DNA of 64,000 bases from Paraburkholderia caffeinitolerans (GTDB lineage: Bacteria; Pseudomonadota; Gammaproteobacteria; Burkholderiales; Burkholderiaceae): assembly GCF_902859945.1 (NCBI RefSeq), contig NZ_CADIKL010000045.1, positions 1 through 64,000 of the forward strand, in the 5' to 3' direction. Below are positions 25,090-33,194 of the stretch, in pieces (the stretch's first letter is position 1; each line of letters opens with the position of its first letter). The position numbers and the translations under genes are program-made. The notes under the pieces were generated by a model that searched no databases, was not told the DNA's origin, and was given only the letters and a program-made list of their open reading frames with translations.

Positions 25090-25118
25090 GTGACTTCGCT
25101 TCTGCCCTGGCAGACTGG
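25090..25118 (+). promoter_or_regulatory. promoter-like motif P3 (GTGACT-N15-CAGACT)
   Basis: GTGACT at 25090-25095 and CAGACT at 25111-25116, followed by GG. It lies 27 bp before the NERD-protein start and downstream of operator copy B. Confidence 0.6.
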
Positions 25119-25144
25119 ACTCACCAACACCGCATGGAGTCCAC

Positions 25145-25876
25145 ATGTCTGGCATCTTCGCTTTCCTCGCCGTCGGCTATCTTGGCTGGAGACTCATCCG
25201 GCGCGCGCCACGCAACCGCGCGACCCGTGTTCGCCATTTCCATGGCGGTCAGACTTCGATTGCACGCGACCACGCGCGCGGCGAAGCTGGAGAGGCGCTC
25301 ACGCGGGCAGAACTACGCCGCGTCCTCACGTCGCTCTGCGGGAACGACTTCTACCTGCACGACGGTGCCGTGCTTCTCAATCACGCGCCCGGCACAGCGT
25401 ATCCGACTGCAGAGATCGATCATCTTGCCGTCACGCCGTTCGGCCTCTTCGTGATCGAGACGAAGAACTGGAGCGGATACATTGAACCCGGTGCCGATGC
25501 CAGTGAGCTGGTGCGCGTCGGTCCGGGCGGCAAACGCGAATCGCGCAAATCGCCTCTCGCACAGAACCGGTCGAAGGTCGCGCTTCTGAACGCGAAGCTT
25601 CCCAAAGTGTGGACCATCGAGGGGTTGGGTGTGTTTTCGGCACCGGACTGTGTTCTGCATCCCGACCTCCCACCAACGCTCATTCATATCAACGAGCTTT
25701 CGCATTGCTTGCGCCTACGCCGTCACGAATTCCGGCTTAGCGGGCAGAAACCCATCAATGTTAGTACTGCATGGAAAGCAATTATGCTCAATGCATCGAT
25801 TGACGCGAACGAACTAGAGGAACACTACAAGCGCGTACGGGTTATCCCTCAAGTTGTTGCCCGAAATGCCGTATGA
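25145..25876 (+). CDS. membrane-anchored NERD-domain nuclease-like protein, 243 aa
   Basis: GGAG upstream. A short N-terminal hydrophobic segment (about 2-18) is followed by basic residues. The NERD core is clear: GEAGEALTRAELRRVL (about 46-61), then AEIDHLAVTPFGLFVIETKNWSG, with the D...E-x-K catalytic set of restriction-endonuclease-like folds, and later IHINEL. NERD proteins occur on plasmids and near DNA-processing genes. The membrane anchor suggests action at the cell envelope, perhaps on incoming or outgoing DNA; this is inference. Confidence 0.85.
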   Translation: MSGIFAFLAVGYLGWRLIRRAPRNRATRVRHFHGGQTSIARDHARGEAGEALTRAELRRVLTSLCGNDFYLHDGAVLLNHAPGTAYPTAEIDHLAVTPFGLFVIETKNWSGYIEPGADASELVRVGPGGKRESRKSPLAQNRSKVALLNAKLPKVWTIEGLGVFSAPDCVLHPDLPPTLIHINELSHCLRLRRHEFRLSGQKPINVSTAWKAIMLNASIDANELEEHYKRVRVIPQVVARNAV

Positions 25877-26033
25877 ATAGTCGCGCAATTAAGCAAAAGC
25901 TGCATGTTTTTCATCATCTTTCGCCGGTCTGCCGCCGGAATGGACGCGTACGCTAGGCCTGTACCTGCGCGCGCATCACGAGTCCACGGCGGCCGAACCA
26001 AACAGCGCTCCATAAACCACGCACGGAAAATCC

Positions 26034-27332
26034 ATGAGCAATAACAAAAAGCCCCCCGTCGATACCTCGTTTGATCCGAGCATCCCGGAAGACGACGACA
26101 AGAAGTCATCCAATCGTTCCCTGTTCGACCCGTCCATCCCGGAAGACGGCGTGGCGCTCCCGGACGACGATACCGGGATCGGTGACATTTACAACAGGCA
26201 CCTGCCTTCGACCGCTGACATCGCCAACGCGGCTCGCCAGGCATTCGGCGACAAGCTGCCGGAAGATGCGCTTCAAAACCTGATGCAGACCAGTGCCGAG
26301 ATCAATGAATCGGTGCGCCGGATCATGCACGAGCACATGAATCTCGGGTTCAAGTTTGGCGAGGTGATCCGCCATGTCCAGACGAACTACATCCTCAGCT
26401 ACGGCAATTCCGAGAAAACCAGCGAGCGAGCAAGCAGAGATGCGATCGCCTATCTCGAGAACCTTCACGGTATCTCGAAGGGCAAGATCCTTCTGCACCT
26501 GAAGGCATACGCACGATTCAACGAAAACACCGACGCCGTGGAATTTCTGCGTCTCACGGACATGCAATACCTGCTCGCCAGCGATGTAGGTGACGACATC
26601 GTCGCGGCCATCATCGAGAAGAAGAAGGGCGACCCGGAAATGTCCACGCGCACGGTCAGGGAACTGATCGCGATCATGCGGCAGCAGCAGGAACGTATGG
26701 CGGCGGATAAGGAAGAACTCGAGTCAGTCAACGACGAGTACGCAGGCCTGCTGGAGCAGTTCAATTCGGCAACGAGTGAAACGAAACGTCTGCGGCAAGA
26801 GATCGAGGGGTTGCGTCTTCAGCAGAAGACGACGCAGGAATCCACCGACCTTTTGCGAAATGAACTCGCACTGAGCAGCCAGACCTCGAATGCTCTCCAT
26901 CAGGAGCTTCACGACACGCAGGAAAAACTCAACGTGTTGCGTCGTGAACTCACCCAACAGGCGGCGCGCAAGCCCGAGATGGAAGACCCGCAGGTGAAGG
27001 AGGACCTCAAGCGCCTCGAAGACCTCTATAACGAGCTTTATGCCAAAAAGCGCGAACTCGACGGTGAGATCGCCGAGAAAAAGGAACGTTGCGCCAACAT
27101 CGAGGCGCAACTCCAGGAAGGCACAGCTGCGCTCGAAGCGTCGCGACGGCTGGATGAAGAAATGAGCGCCCTCGTGAAGGACTTCAGCACTTTTGCCCAG
27201 CGCTACAACAGCGCGCAGCTTCTTTGCACCGCGGATGGAAATCCGGCGCGCTTCAAGCCGCTTTTCCAGGCACTTGGCGATCTTGTCGGCAAGTTCCATA
27301 TCGAGATCAACGCTGCGTTGAAGGCTGCATAA
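26034..27332 (+). CDS. coiled-coil protein with N-terminal FDPSIPED repeats, 432 aa
   Basis: The first 45 residues are acidic and carry FDPSIPED twice (near residues 13 and 31). Residues 50-220 form a predicted globular, helical domain (NESVRRIMHEHMNLGFKFGE). From about 220 to 390 long heptad-rich segments (EELESVNDEYAGLLEQF and similar) indicate an extended coiled coil. A short globular end follows. It precedes the FlhC-like gene with an 78-bp gap. The repeats could be binding peptides for a partner. KfrA-like structural or nucleoid roles are possible but unproven. Confidence 0.75.
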   Translation: MSNNKKPPVDTSFDPSIPEDDDKKSSNRSLFDPSIPEDGVALPDDDTGIGDIYNRHLPSTADIANAARQAFGDKLPEDALQNLMQTSAEINESVRRIMHEHMNLGFKFGEVIRHVQTNYILSYGNSEKTSERASRDAIAYLENLHGISKGKILLHLKAYARFNENTDAVEFLRLTDMQYLLASDVGDDIVAAIIEKKKGDPEMSTRTVRELIAIMRQQQERMAADKEELESVNDEYAGLLEQFNSATSETKRLRQEIEGLRLQQKTTQESTDLLRNELALSSQTSNALHQELHDTQEKLNVLRRELTQQAARKPEMEDPQVKEDLKRLEDLYNELYAKKRELDGEIAEKKERCANIEAQLQEGTAALEASRRLDEEMSALVKDFSTFAQRYNSAQLLCTADGNPARFKPLFQALGDLVGKFHIEINAALKAA

Positions 27333-27410
27333 CCCGTAACGAGTTCCGTGAGTGTGGCCGCACTGAACGACCATGCGAGAGACACCGAAAAATAAATAGA
27401 AGTGGAAAAA

Positions 27411-28613
27411 ATGAGTACAGAACCGAATCACGTCAAGTCCGTTGATGACTACAAGGCCATCGAGAGGCTCTACCTGCCCCGATGGATTGCCGAGCGCATC
27501 CGGGGCGTCAACTACGACCTGGTCGATCACATATGGCAAGGCCTGAAATCCCACGCGGCTTTCAATGCGATCTATCGCGTCGAAGTCAAGGAGATCGACC
27601 ACCTGCGTCGAAACAAGAAGTCGATGGGAGTCCTCCTCGCCGCCCCCTTTCTCATGCTCTCTCCCTCGCTACCGACCGTCGAGGACTGGCGTTGCTTCGT
27701 TGACGCGACGCCCACGACGCGCGCCGTGGATGAACTGCGTCGCAAGATGCCGCGGGAGCGCACCGCGCTAACGAAACAGTCGATCCAGCATGCCAACCGC
27801 CAGTTTGTCGACGTCATCCAGGCAGTGGCGAACACGAGCATCCTGAGCGCGCCGCTGCTCGGCATGACACCGGACCTCGCCCGATACCTTGGAGAACTGC
27901 CCGGATACAAGTTGCGCGCCGCGCTCGAGCGCATCAGCGACCTGCCGCTTTTCCAGTGGCGTTTCACGACCCCTGCGTTCTGGTTCGAGTTCACGGCGAA
28001 CGACCTTGTTCACGACCAGGTCGCTCATCACATCATGTCCACGACGCCGTTCCGCGCCGGCGAGCTTCCGCACACCGCGAACTGGACCGATCTGCGCCTC
28101 GGTCGGGAAACGCACGAAATGTACGCGGCCGCCCTCATGGCACACGGGTGCCGTGCCAGCACGGCCGCAACACTCTTTCGACTGCCGCAAAGCAGGACCC
28201 GCCAGATGTACGTGGAGATTCACGGCAAACCGTCCCCCTGCGGCAACCTGCCCAACTCGTTGCAGTGGTTCGTTGAGAGGCCCCAGCACCGCGTGCACTC
28301 GACGGTCTTCATCTGGCTCTACCGTTCCGCGCTGAACATGGGCGCGAACACCCCGCAGGCACTGATCGCGGGCGCAGATCTGTACAACCATCTGTTTCCC
28401 TTTGGGCGCGCGTTGCTCGCCACCGATCGCGGCTACAACCTCACGCGAGCGATGGCGGCAGATGCACGACTTTCGATCGCACCATGCCGCGAGTGCGGCA
28501 CCCACTACATCGTCTCCAACAACGAGTCGAAGATCGAAATGCGTAACAGCTTCACCTGCCCCGCATGCAGCGACACGCTGGTCGGCCGCGCGCGAACGCC
28601 CAAAGGAGCCTGA
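27411..28613 (+). CDS. FlhC-family transcriptional regulator-like protein, 400 aa
   Basis: The start at 27411 has AGAAGTGG upstream; a GTG three codons earlier is less likely. The C-terminus contains a four-Cys zinc site, PCRECGTHYIV...FTCPACSD, as in flagellar master regulator FlhC, preceded by FLYRSALNMG-type helical sequence (read here as WLYRSALNMG). At 400 aa it is twice the usual FlhC length, with an added N-terminal half. No FlhD is nearby. Related long FlhC-like proteins occur on plasmids. Probably a DNA-binding regulator; targets unknown. Confidence 0.7.
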   Translation: MSTEPNHVKSVDDYKAIERLYLPRWIAERIRGVNYDLVDHIWQGLKSHAAFNAIYRVEVKEIDHLRRNKKSMGVLLAAPFLMLSPSLPTVEDWRCFVDATPTTRAVDELRRKMPRERTALTKQSIQHANRQFVDVIQAVANTSILSAPLLGMTPDLARYLGELPGYKLRAALERISDLPLFQWRFTTPAFWFEFTANDLVHDQVAHHIMSTTPFRAGELPHTANWTDLRLGRETHEMYAAALMAHGCRASTAATLFRLPQSRTRQMYVEIHGKPSPCGNLPNSLQWFVERPQHRVHSTVFIWLYRSALNMGANTPQALIAGADLYNHLFPFGRALLATDRGYNLTRAMAADARLSIAPCRECGTHYIVSNNESKIEMRNSFTCPACSDTLVGRARTPKGA

Positions 28614-28781
28614 ATGCAAGGTCACGAGTTACCCGCCGGCCTCGTAGTCTTCAGCGCCGATGGCAAGGCGCAGTTCGGCTGGCAGAACCCCGAAACCGGG
28701 GCGTACTACGCCGAAGACGACGGGCACTGCATCGTTGACGCGGTCGGCGGCGTGCCGTGGCACGCTGGCTCGATGCACTAA
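28614..28781 (+). CDS. small protein, 55 aa
   Basis: ATG immediately after the FlhC-like stop, with AGGAG five bases before it, so it is probably coupled. Sequence MQGHELPAGLVVFSADGKA, then FGWQNPETGAYYAEDDG; beta-rich, soluble. Unknown. Confidence 0.6.
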   Translation: MQGHELPAGLVVFSADGKAQFGWQNPETGAYYAEDDGHCIVDAVGGVPWHAGSMH

Positions 28782-28794
28782 TCGGGGTGGCCGG

Positions 28795-29160
28795 ATGGAA
28801 GACCTCGCATGGATGGTTCGCGACAGTACGTCGGCCTGGCTTCGCGGATACGGCGACCTGCGCTTCGACCAGTATGAGAGCTTCTATCGCATGGCGCGCA
28901 AAGCGGACGATTCGCCCGGCAACCTCGAACAGATCAACGAGGAATATGCCCGATGGATCGAGGAACGCCCGAGCAGGATAATTTCCCTGCTCAACCGTCC
29001 AGCCTTCGCCCACGCACTGATCGCTTTCACGGCCGTCTGGCTTGCAGCACAGGCTCTGCCCCACCTCGCGGGCGTCGCACCAAAGTCGACGGGCGGCCTT
29101 CTGGTCGCCGCGTTCATCGCGCTGCGTGTTTTCCATCGGAAACGTCGCAAACGTGCCTGA
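28795..29160 (+). CDS. membrane protein, 121 aa
   Basis: Starts MEDLAWMVRDSTSAWL at 28795. The N-terminal 60 residues are soluble and acidic. Two hydrophobic spans follow (about 70-88 and 95-112), then a very basic end (FHRKRRKRA). Last gene of the NERD/FlhC operon. Not recognised. Confidence 0.65.
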   Translation: MEDLAWMVRDSTSAWLRGYGDLRFDQYESFYRMARKADDSPGNLEQINEEYARWIEERPSRIISLLNRPAFAHALIAFTAVWLAAQALPHLAGVAPKSTGGLLVAAFIALRVFHRKRRKRA

Positions 29161-29276
29161 CTGACCCATTTCGCATAGAAGCCCGCTTCGCAAACGGGCT
29201 TCTTCAGTTTTCGCTTAAAGAACTTCCCAATTCTTTCCGTTACCGGTAGGGTGTGCCCCGCTTTCGCCCCGGGAAC

Positions 29277-29305
29277 TTGACTTCTCTCCCGGCCTGGCAA
29301 ACTGG
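29277..29305 (+). promoter_or_regulatory. promoter-like motif P4 (TTGACT-N15-CAAACT)
   Basis: TTGACT at 29277-29282 and CAAACT at 29298-29303, followed by GG, about 50 bp before the CAP-lipoprotein start. Confidence 0.65.
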
Positions 29306-29353
29306 TATCAGGCTCGCGCGAGGGGCGCAGCTAAACCACCAAGGACCTGAAAA

Positions 29354-30400
29354 ATGAATCACAAGAAAATCACCGCGCTCACCGCAATCTCGTTTGCAGC
29401 CGCATTGACCCTTGCCGCTTGCGGCGGCGGTGGTGGCGGCGGTAACGGCGGCTCCAGCAGCAACAACTCGACTTCTGGCTCGGGCTCGCCGGGCTCGGGC
29501 ACGACAACCTCGCCGACCGTCACCGGCACCCAATCGACACCCCAGTTCGCGGCGACCAGCGCGCAGCTCGCCGCCTTTAACCTGCTCAACCAATACCGGC
29601 AGCAATGTGGCTTCGCAGAGCTTCAGGAAAACACCGTCCTCGATACGGCTGCCGCGAATCATGCGAAGTGGGAAGGGTTGAACAACACCATCTCCGATAG
29701 CGAGCAATCGGGGCAAAACGGCTTTACCGGGGGCGACTATCAGGCGCGTGCCACGTCCGCAGGGTTTCCGTCAACCGTCTCGGTGGGTGGTGCAAGCGGC
29801 GGGGGCAACGCCGTTTTCCCGGCCGACTTCGTTGCGGCCACGGCGGGACAACAGTTTGTCTACGGCCTGCTTGGCGGCGTTTACCACAACGTAGTGGTAG
29901 GCTATCCGGCTAACATCGTTGGCTTCGGTGAATCTGAAACCCAAGCTACCGTGGGGTCGTACACGTACACGGATTCGTGGCAGTCGATGAGCTTCGCGAG
30001 CACGCAAGCCACGCCGCAAACCACCGGCACCGGCCCGTTGATGTTCCCCTGCTCGGGCGCAACGGGCCTGCCGTACCGGATTGTCGCGGAAAGCCCGACC
30101 CCGCCGAACGTTTCGGGTACGGGTTGGGGTCAGCCCGTGTCAGCTTTCGGCCTGAAACTGACCGATACGGTTACGATCCAGTCGGCTACGCTGACGGATA
30201 CCTCGGGTAATGTCATCACCCTGCAGGTCCTCAACTCGACTACCGATCCGAACAAGATGATCCCGGCCTGGTACGCGACCGCGTATTCGACCTCGCCGCT
30301 CACGCCGAATACGACATACACGGCTACCGTTACCGGAACCTACAACGGCACGCCGTTTAGCCGTAGCTATCCGTGGTCAACTGGCAATATCGTTAGTTAA
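29354..30400 (+). CDS. CAP/SCP-domain lipoprotein, 348 aa
   Basis: AAGGA precedes the ATG. The signal peptide ends LAACGGGG (lipobox, Cys at residue 23), followed by a Gly/Ser/Thr-rich linker to about residue 60. The CAP domain follows: FNLLNQYRQQCGFAEL, VLDTAAANHAKW, then YHNVVVGYPANIVGFGES. A C-terminal fibronectin-like region (LTDTSGNVITLQVL, TTYTATVTG) completes the protein. A surface-exposed lipoprotein. It is convergent with the pilus operon and has its own promoter motif and terminator. Role possibly in cell contact; not shown. Confidence 0.85.
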   Translation: MNHKKITALTAISFAAALTLAACGGGGGGGNGGSSSNNSTSGSGSPGSGTTTSPTVTGTQSTPQFAATSAQLAAFNLLNQYRQQCGFAELQENTVLDTAAANHAKWEGLNNTISDSEQSGQNGFTGGDYQARATSAGFPSTVSVGGASGGGNAVFPADFVAATAGQQFVYGLLGGVYHNVVVGYPANIVGFGESETQATVGSYTYTDSWQSMSFASTQATPQTTGTGPLMFPCSGATGLPYRIVAESPTPPNVSGTGWGQPVSAFGLKLTDTVTIQSATLTDTSGNVITLQVLNSTTDPNKMIPAWYATAYSTSPLTPNTTYTATVTGTYNGTPFSRSYPWSTGNIVS

Positions 30401-30411
30401 GACAGCGCCAT

Positions 30412-30449
30412 AAAAAAAAGCCCCGCTGCATTGCGCGTGGGGCTTTTTT
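30412..30449 (+). terminator. terminator of the CAP-lipoprotein gene
   Basis: GCCCCGC / GCGTGGGGC stem followed by TTTTTT. An A-run on its left also allows termination from the other side. Confidence 0.85.
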
Positions 30450-30518
30450 CTTTGGTGCCGCAGTCAACCAAGACTTCCCTTGGCGCAAATCCGGTTGTTC
30501 TCTCGTACGAACGCATGT

Positions 30519-30551
30519 AAAAAAGCCCCGCTTGCATCGCGCACGCGGGGG
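30519..30551 (-). terminator. terminator of the VirB/pilus operon
   Basis: On the minus strand a GCCCCCCGCG...GCGGGGC stem is followed by TTTTTTAC. It lies 20 bp after the last gene of the long minus-strand operon. Confidence 0.85.
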
Positions 30552-30569
30552 GCATTCTAGCTCTGCTGT

Positions 30570-31337
30570 CTAGTTCGCGGAGGTCTGATGCGGCATGAAG
30601 GATGACATGACCACACCTGCAAAATTGCCACCCGCGTCAATGGAGCAAAACGCAACGTACCCATTCCAAGATCCCAAGCCCCCCGTGTCGGCCACGGCGG
30701 GGCCTGTATAGGTGGCAGCATACCAAGTGTTAGTAGTGCGTGCGGACCCGGGCAGGCCCAGAGAGATCGTTGCGTCGCTGATGTCGATGGTCGCGTAGGA
30801 ATCAGCGATTCCATAGGTTGGAAACTGCCACACGGTGCTCCAACTTGTGTTGAACGGGATCACGCTATACCCCGAAAGCTGCGTAAATGAGCTGCCGGGG
30901 AGGTGCTGGTTGCTATAACCGTCAGCCGTTACCAATAGGGTTCCTGATACGACGGCGCTAGTGCAAATCTGGCCCGGCGGAGTCGGGAGTTGCGGCACAC
31001 TAGGGGGGGCACAACTCGGCGCGCTCCAGCTAGACCCGTTCCACACAGGATCGCTTGTCTGTGTGTAGCCGGCTTGGCACGTCGGCGGCGCGTCATATTG
31101 GCACGCCGGCTGTGTAAATCCAGACCCAACCCACTTCGCTGGCGTGAGTGTGGTCCAACCCGCGCCAGTCGAGCACGTTGGCGGTGTCTGCGCCGCCCGG
31201 TATTGCGGCCCGAGGCAGCTCGAATCCTGGTAGCCGTAGGAGCAATGTGCGGGAGCCTCCGCCTTCGCGCTGGCCGCGCCGAGCAAGAGCAACAGTCCAA
31301 ATGCAACGCGCCTCCAGCGCGACATACCGTTCTTCAT
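30570..31337 (-). CDS. secreted Cys/Trp-repeat protein at the end of the pilus operon, 255 aa
   Basis: Start at 31337 (MKNGMSRWRRVAFGLLLLLG); the signal peptide is likely cleaved after AKA. The N-terminal third carries two copies of PPTC-x2-G...W-x-G-S...P-x-C and a related earlier Cys motif, then a Pro-rich hinge. The C-terminal 130 residues (VVSGTLLVTADGYSN, ATIDISDATISLGL) look like an all-beta domain. The gene follows pilV after 11 bp, so the product is probably exported with, or attached to, the pilus. An adhesin-like or tip protein is possible. Family not recognised. Confidence 0.7.
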   Translation of the reverse strand: MKNGMSRWRRVAFGLLLLLGAASAKAEAPAHCSYGYQDSSCLGPQYRAAQTPPTCSTGAGWTTLTPAKWVGSGFTQPACQYDAPPTCQAGYTQTSDPVWNGSSWSAPSCAPPSVPQLPTPPGQICTSAVVSGTLLVTADGYSNQHLPGSSFTQLSGYSVIPFNTSWSTVWQFPTYGIADSYATIDISDATISLGLPGSARTTNTWYAATYTGPAVADTGGLGSWNGYVAFCSIDAGGNFAGVVMSSFMPHQTSAN

Positions 31338-31348
31338 CGTGTTCGTTC

Positions 31349-32569
31349 CTAGTAAGCACAATAGGTTTCGACGACGCCTTGCGCGCCAATATTCGCGTTC
31401 GAGCCATCGGTCAGATAGACAGTCCAGGGCCCGGTCCCGGTCGTATACGCGTTTATCTGCGCGGTCGTATTGACGTAGAAGCTCTGGGGCACCAGGAGAA
31501 TCTGGGGCGATCCACCGGCCGAGCACTGCGGCGCCGGAACGTATGTCCCATATCCAACGGTGTAGTACTGGTAGCGTGGAGCGGGACCGCTGACCGGTAC
31601 CCACTGGTTGTAAAGGCACGAAAGCAACTGCCCCGAACCATCCGCGTTCGCCGCAATGCGTGTGGTGCCCGCAGTCGAGGTGCAGCTCGCACGGGGCGTC
31701 GCGGTATTTGCCACCTCCAACGCGCCGTAGACCGTCGCGTTGCCATGCACCGCGGCCGCGCCCGTGTCGATCGGCGCGGGAGCCGAGCCCACAGCGTTCT
31801 GTACATAGAGCGTCGAGGGAGTACGCACCGCATTCGATACCGCGACGTTTGACGCCGACACCGCGGGCGCTGCGATGGTCCCCGTGGCGTCGATGCTGTT
31901 GACGTTGTGCAGGCTCACGCCGTTGACGTTCTGGTCGCCAGTCCACGTCAGGCTGCCGTCACGCCGGATGTAAAGCGAGTTGCCGTCTGCGTTCGGTCCG
32001 TTGGTCGCAAGAATCGCAGCCGCTGGCGTGCCCGTGAGCGGATTGCTCGCTGTCCACGCCCCGCTGATCCCCGAGATCGTTGCCGCGTTGCGGGTCGACG
32101 AGTAGCCAAACTGCGCACCCTGCGAACTCGCTGCAAGCGCGATCTGCGCCGCGCCCGACACGTCCGGCTTCCCGTCCCGCGTATAAGGTAGCGACGGGTA
32201 GAAGATCCAGGACACATGGCAGTTGCCCGCCGTTTCCGTACAGCCAGCCGGGAGCATGCTCATCTGGATCGTGTAGCTCCCGCCCCAGAACGGGCCTGCA
32301 CGGTACATCTGCTTAAGGTTGCCAGCGGTCTGCAGGTCAGCAATTGTCGGCGCGGTGAGCGTCGAGTTGCCCGACTGGGTGTACTGCGTGAGCAGCGTCG
32401 AGTAGTTCTCGTTGGCCCAGCTGCCGAGGGCATCGGCGATCACTGCCTCGTTCTGCCCTTCGGTCGCCAGCAGCGACGCCCGATGCTTCTGGATATCTTC
32501 GCGGATCGAGTACACCGTCAGGATCGCGGATGCCGCGAGGAAAACAACCATCTCGATGATGCTGCCCAT
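31349..32569 (-). CDS. pilV: PilV-like minor pilin / tip adhesin
   Basis: 406 aa with GAGG upstream. The prepilin-like N-terminus MGSIIEMVVFLAASAILTVY has the acidic residue and hydrophobic helix of type IVb PilV. The long C-terminal part is beta-rich and Gly/Ser/Thr-rich, containing NVNGVSLHNVNSIDATGTI repeats as in thin-pilus PilV. Plasmid PilV proteins determine recipient recognition, and in R64 the 3' end is switched by a shufflon; I see no recombinase or inverted cassettes here, so this one appears fixed. It overlaps no gene and follows pilS after 9 bp. Confidence 0.85.
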   Translation of the reverse strand: MGSIIEMVVFLAASAILTVYSIREDIQKHRASLLATEGQNEAVIADALGSWANENYSTLLTQYTQSGNSTLTAPTIADLQTAGNLKQMYRAGPFWGGSYTIQMSMLPAGCTETAGNCHVSWIFYPSLPYTRDGKPDVSGAAQIALAASSQGAQFGYSSTRNAATISGISGAWTASNPLTGTPAAAILATNGPNADGNSLYIRRDGSLTWTGDQNVNGVSLHNVNSIDATGTIAAPAVSASNVAVSNAVRTPSTLYVQNAVGSAPAPIDTGAAAVHGNATVYGALEVANTATPRASCTSTAGTTRIAANADGSGQLLSCLYNQWVPVSGPAPRYQYYTVGYGTYVPAPQCSAGGSPQILLVPQSFYVNTTAQINAYTTGTGPWTVYLTDGSNANIGAQGVVETYCAY

Positions 32570-32578
32570 GGCCGGTCC

Positions 32579-33178
32579 TCAGCTGCGCGTCGTGTACATC
32601 TCGACCGTGGCCACGTCGCCGCCGGAGGCACACGCGTTACCCGCGGTCGCGCTGCTGAACTTCGTCGACGGGCTCGATACCACCGTGCCGTTCACCGATA
32701 CCTCCGTGAAGATGTTTGCGATCGCGCTCAGCGACATCGAGCAGACGGCCTTCGGCACCGGATAGCTCGCCACGATCGCGTCGTTCGACGACGTGACCGT
32801 GCCCGGTTGTGCCGTCACCTGGCCACCGAAAATCCCCGTGACCGTCGAGTAGTCGGAAGCAACACGAGCGCCGGCCGCATCGAACGCGTGATTCTGCGCG
32901 AGCGTCGACAGCGTCTCCGCCGAAAAGTCCGAATCGTTCGCGGTGGCGTTCTGGATACCTGTGTGGAACATGCCCACTTCACTCTTGAAGCTGGACGACT
33001 GCACCATGTTGCGCACGAACGGCACGCCGTAAAAGAGCGCGAGCGACAGCAGCGCGGCCGCACCGAGAACCGCACCCGCTTCGATGAGCGACAGTTCACC
33101 GGTCTGCTTCTTCATCCGCCCCAGACGGCGGTAGAACTCTTTCTGCTCGGGCGTGCGCTTGTAGACGTTGGTTTTCAT
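32579..33178 (-). CDS. pilS: PilS-like major type IVb prepilin
   Basis: 199 aa from the ATG at 33178, with AAGGA upstream. A 25-residue basic leader ends KKQTG, followed by ELSLIEAGAVLGAAALLSLA, the hydrophobic pilin helix. Two Cys in the C-terminal domain (VCSMSLSA and NACASGG) probably form the pilin disulfide. A prepilin peptidase is needed to process it and none is encoded in the window. Confidence 0.87.
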   Translation of the reverse strand: MKTNVYKRTPEQKEFYRRLGRMKKQTGELSLIEAGAVLGAAALLSLALFYGVPFVRNMVQSSSFKSEVGMFHTGIQNATANDSDFSAETLSTLAQNHAFDAAGARVASDYSTVTGIFGGQVTAQPGTVTSSNDAIVASYPVPKAVCSMSLSAIANIFTEVSVNGTVVSSPSTKFSSATAGNACASGGDVATVEMYTTRS

Positions 33179-33194
33179 TGGGACAGGTCCTTGA

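Noticed and set aside
31338..31946. In-frame N-terminal extension of the secreted protein gene into pilV
   Set aside because: The frame stays open by chance inside pilV; the signal peptide at 31337 gives a much better start.
31349..32569. Shufflon at the pilV 3' end
   Set aside because: No inverted cassette sequences or Rci-type recombinase beside pilV; the only intact recombinase is 14 kb away and of another family.
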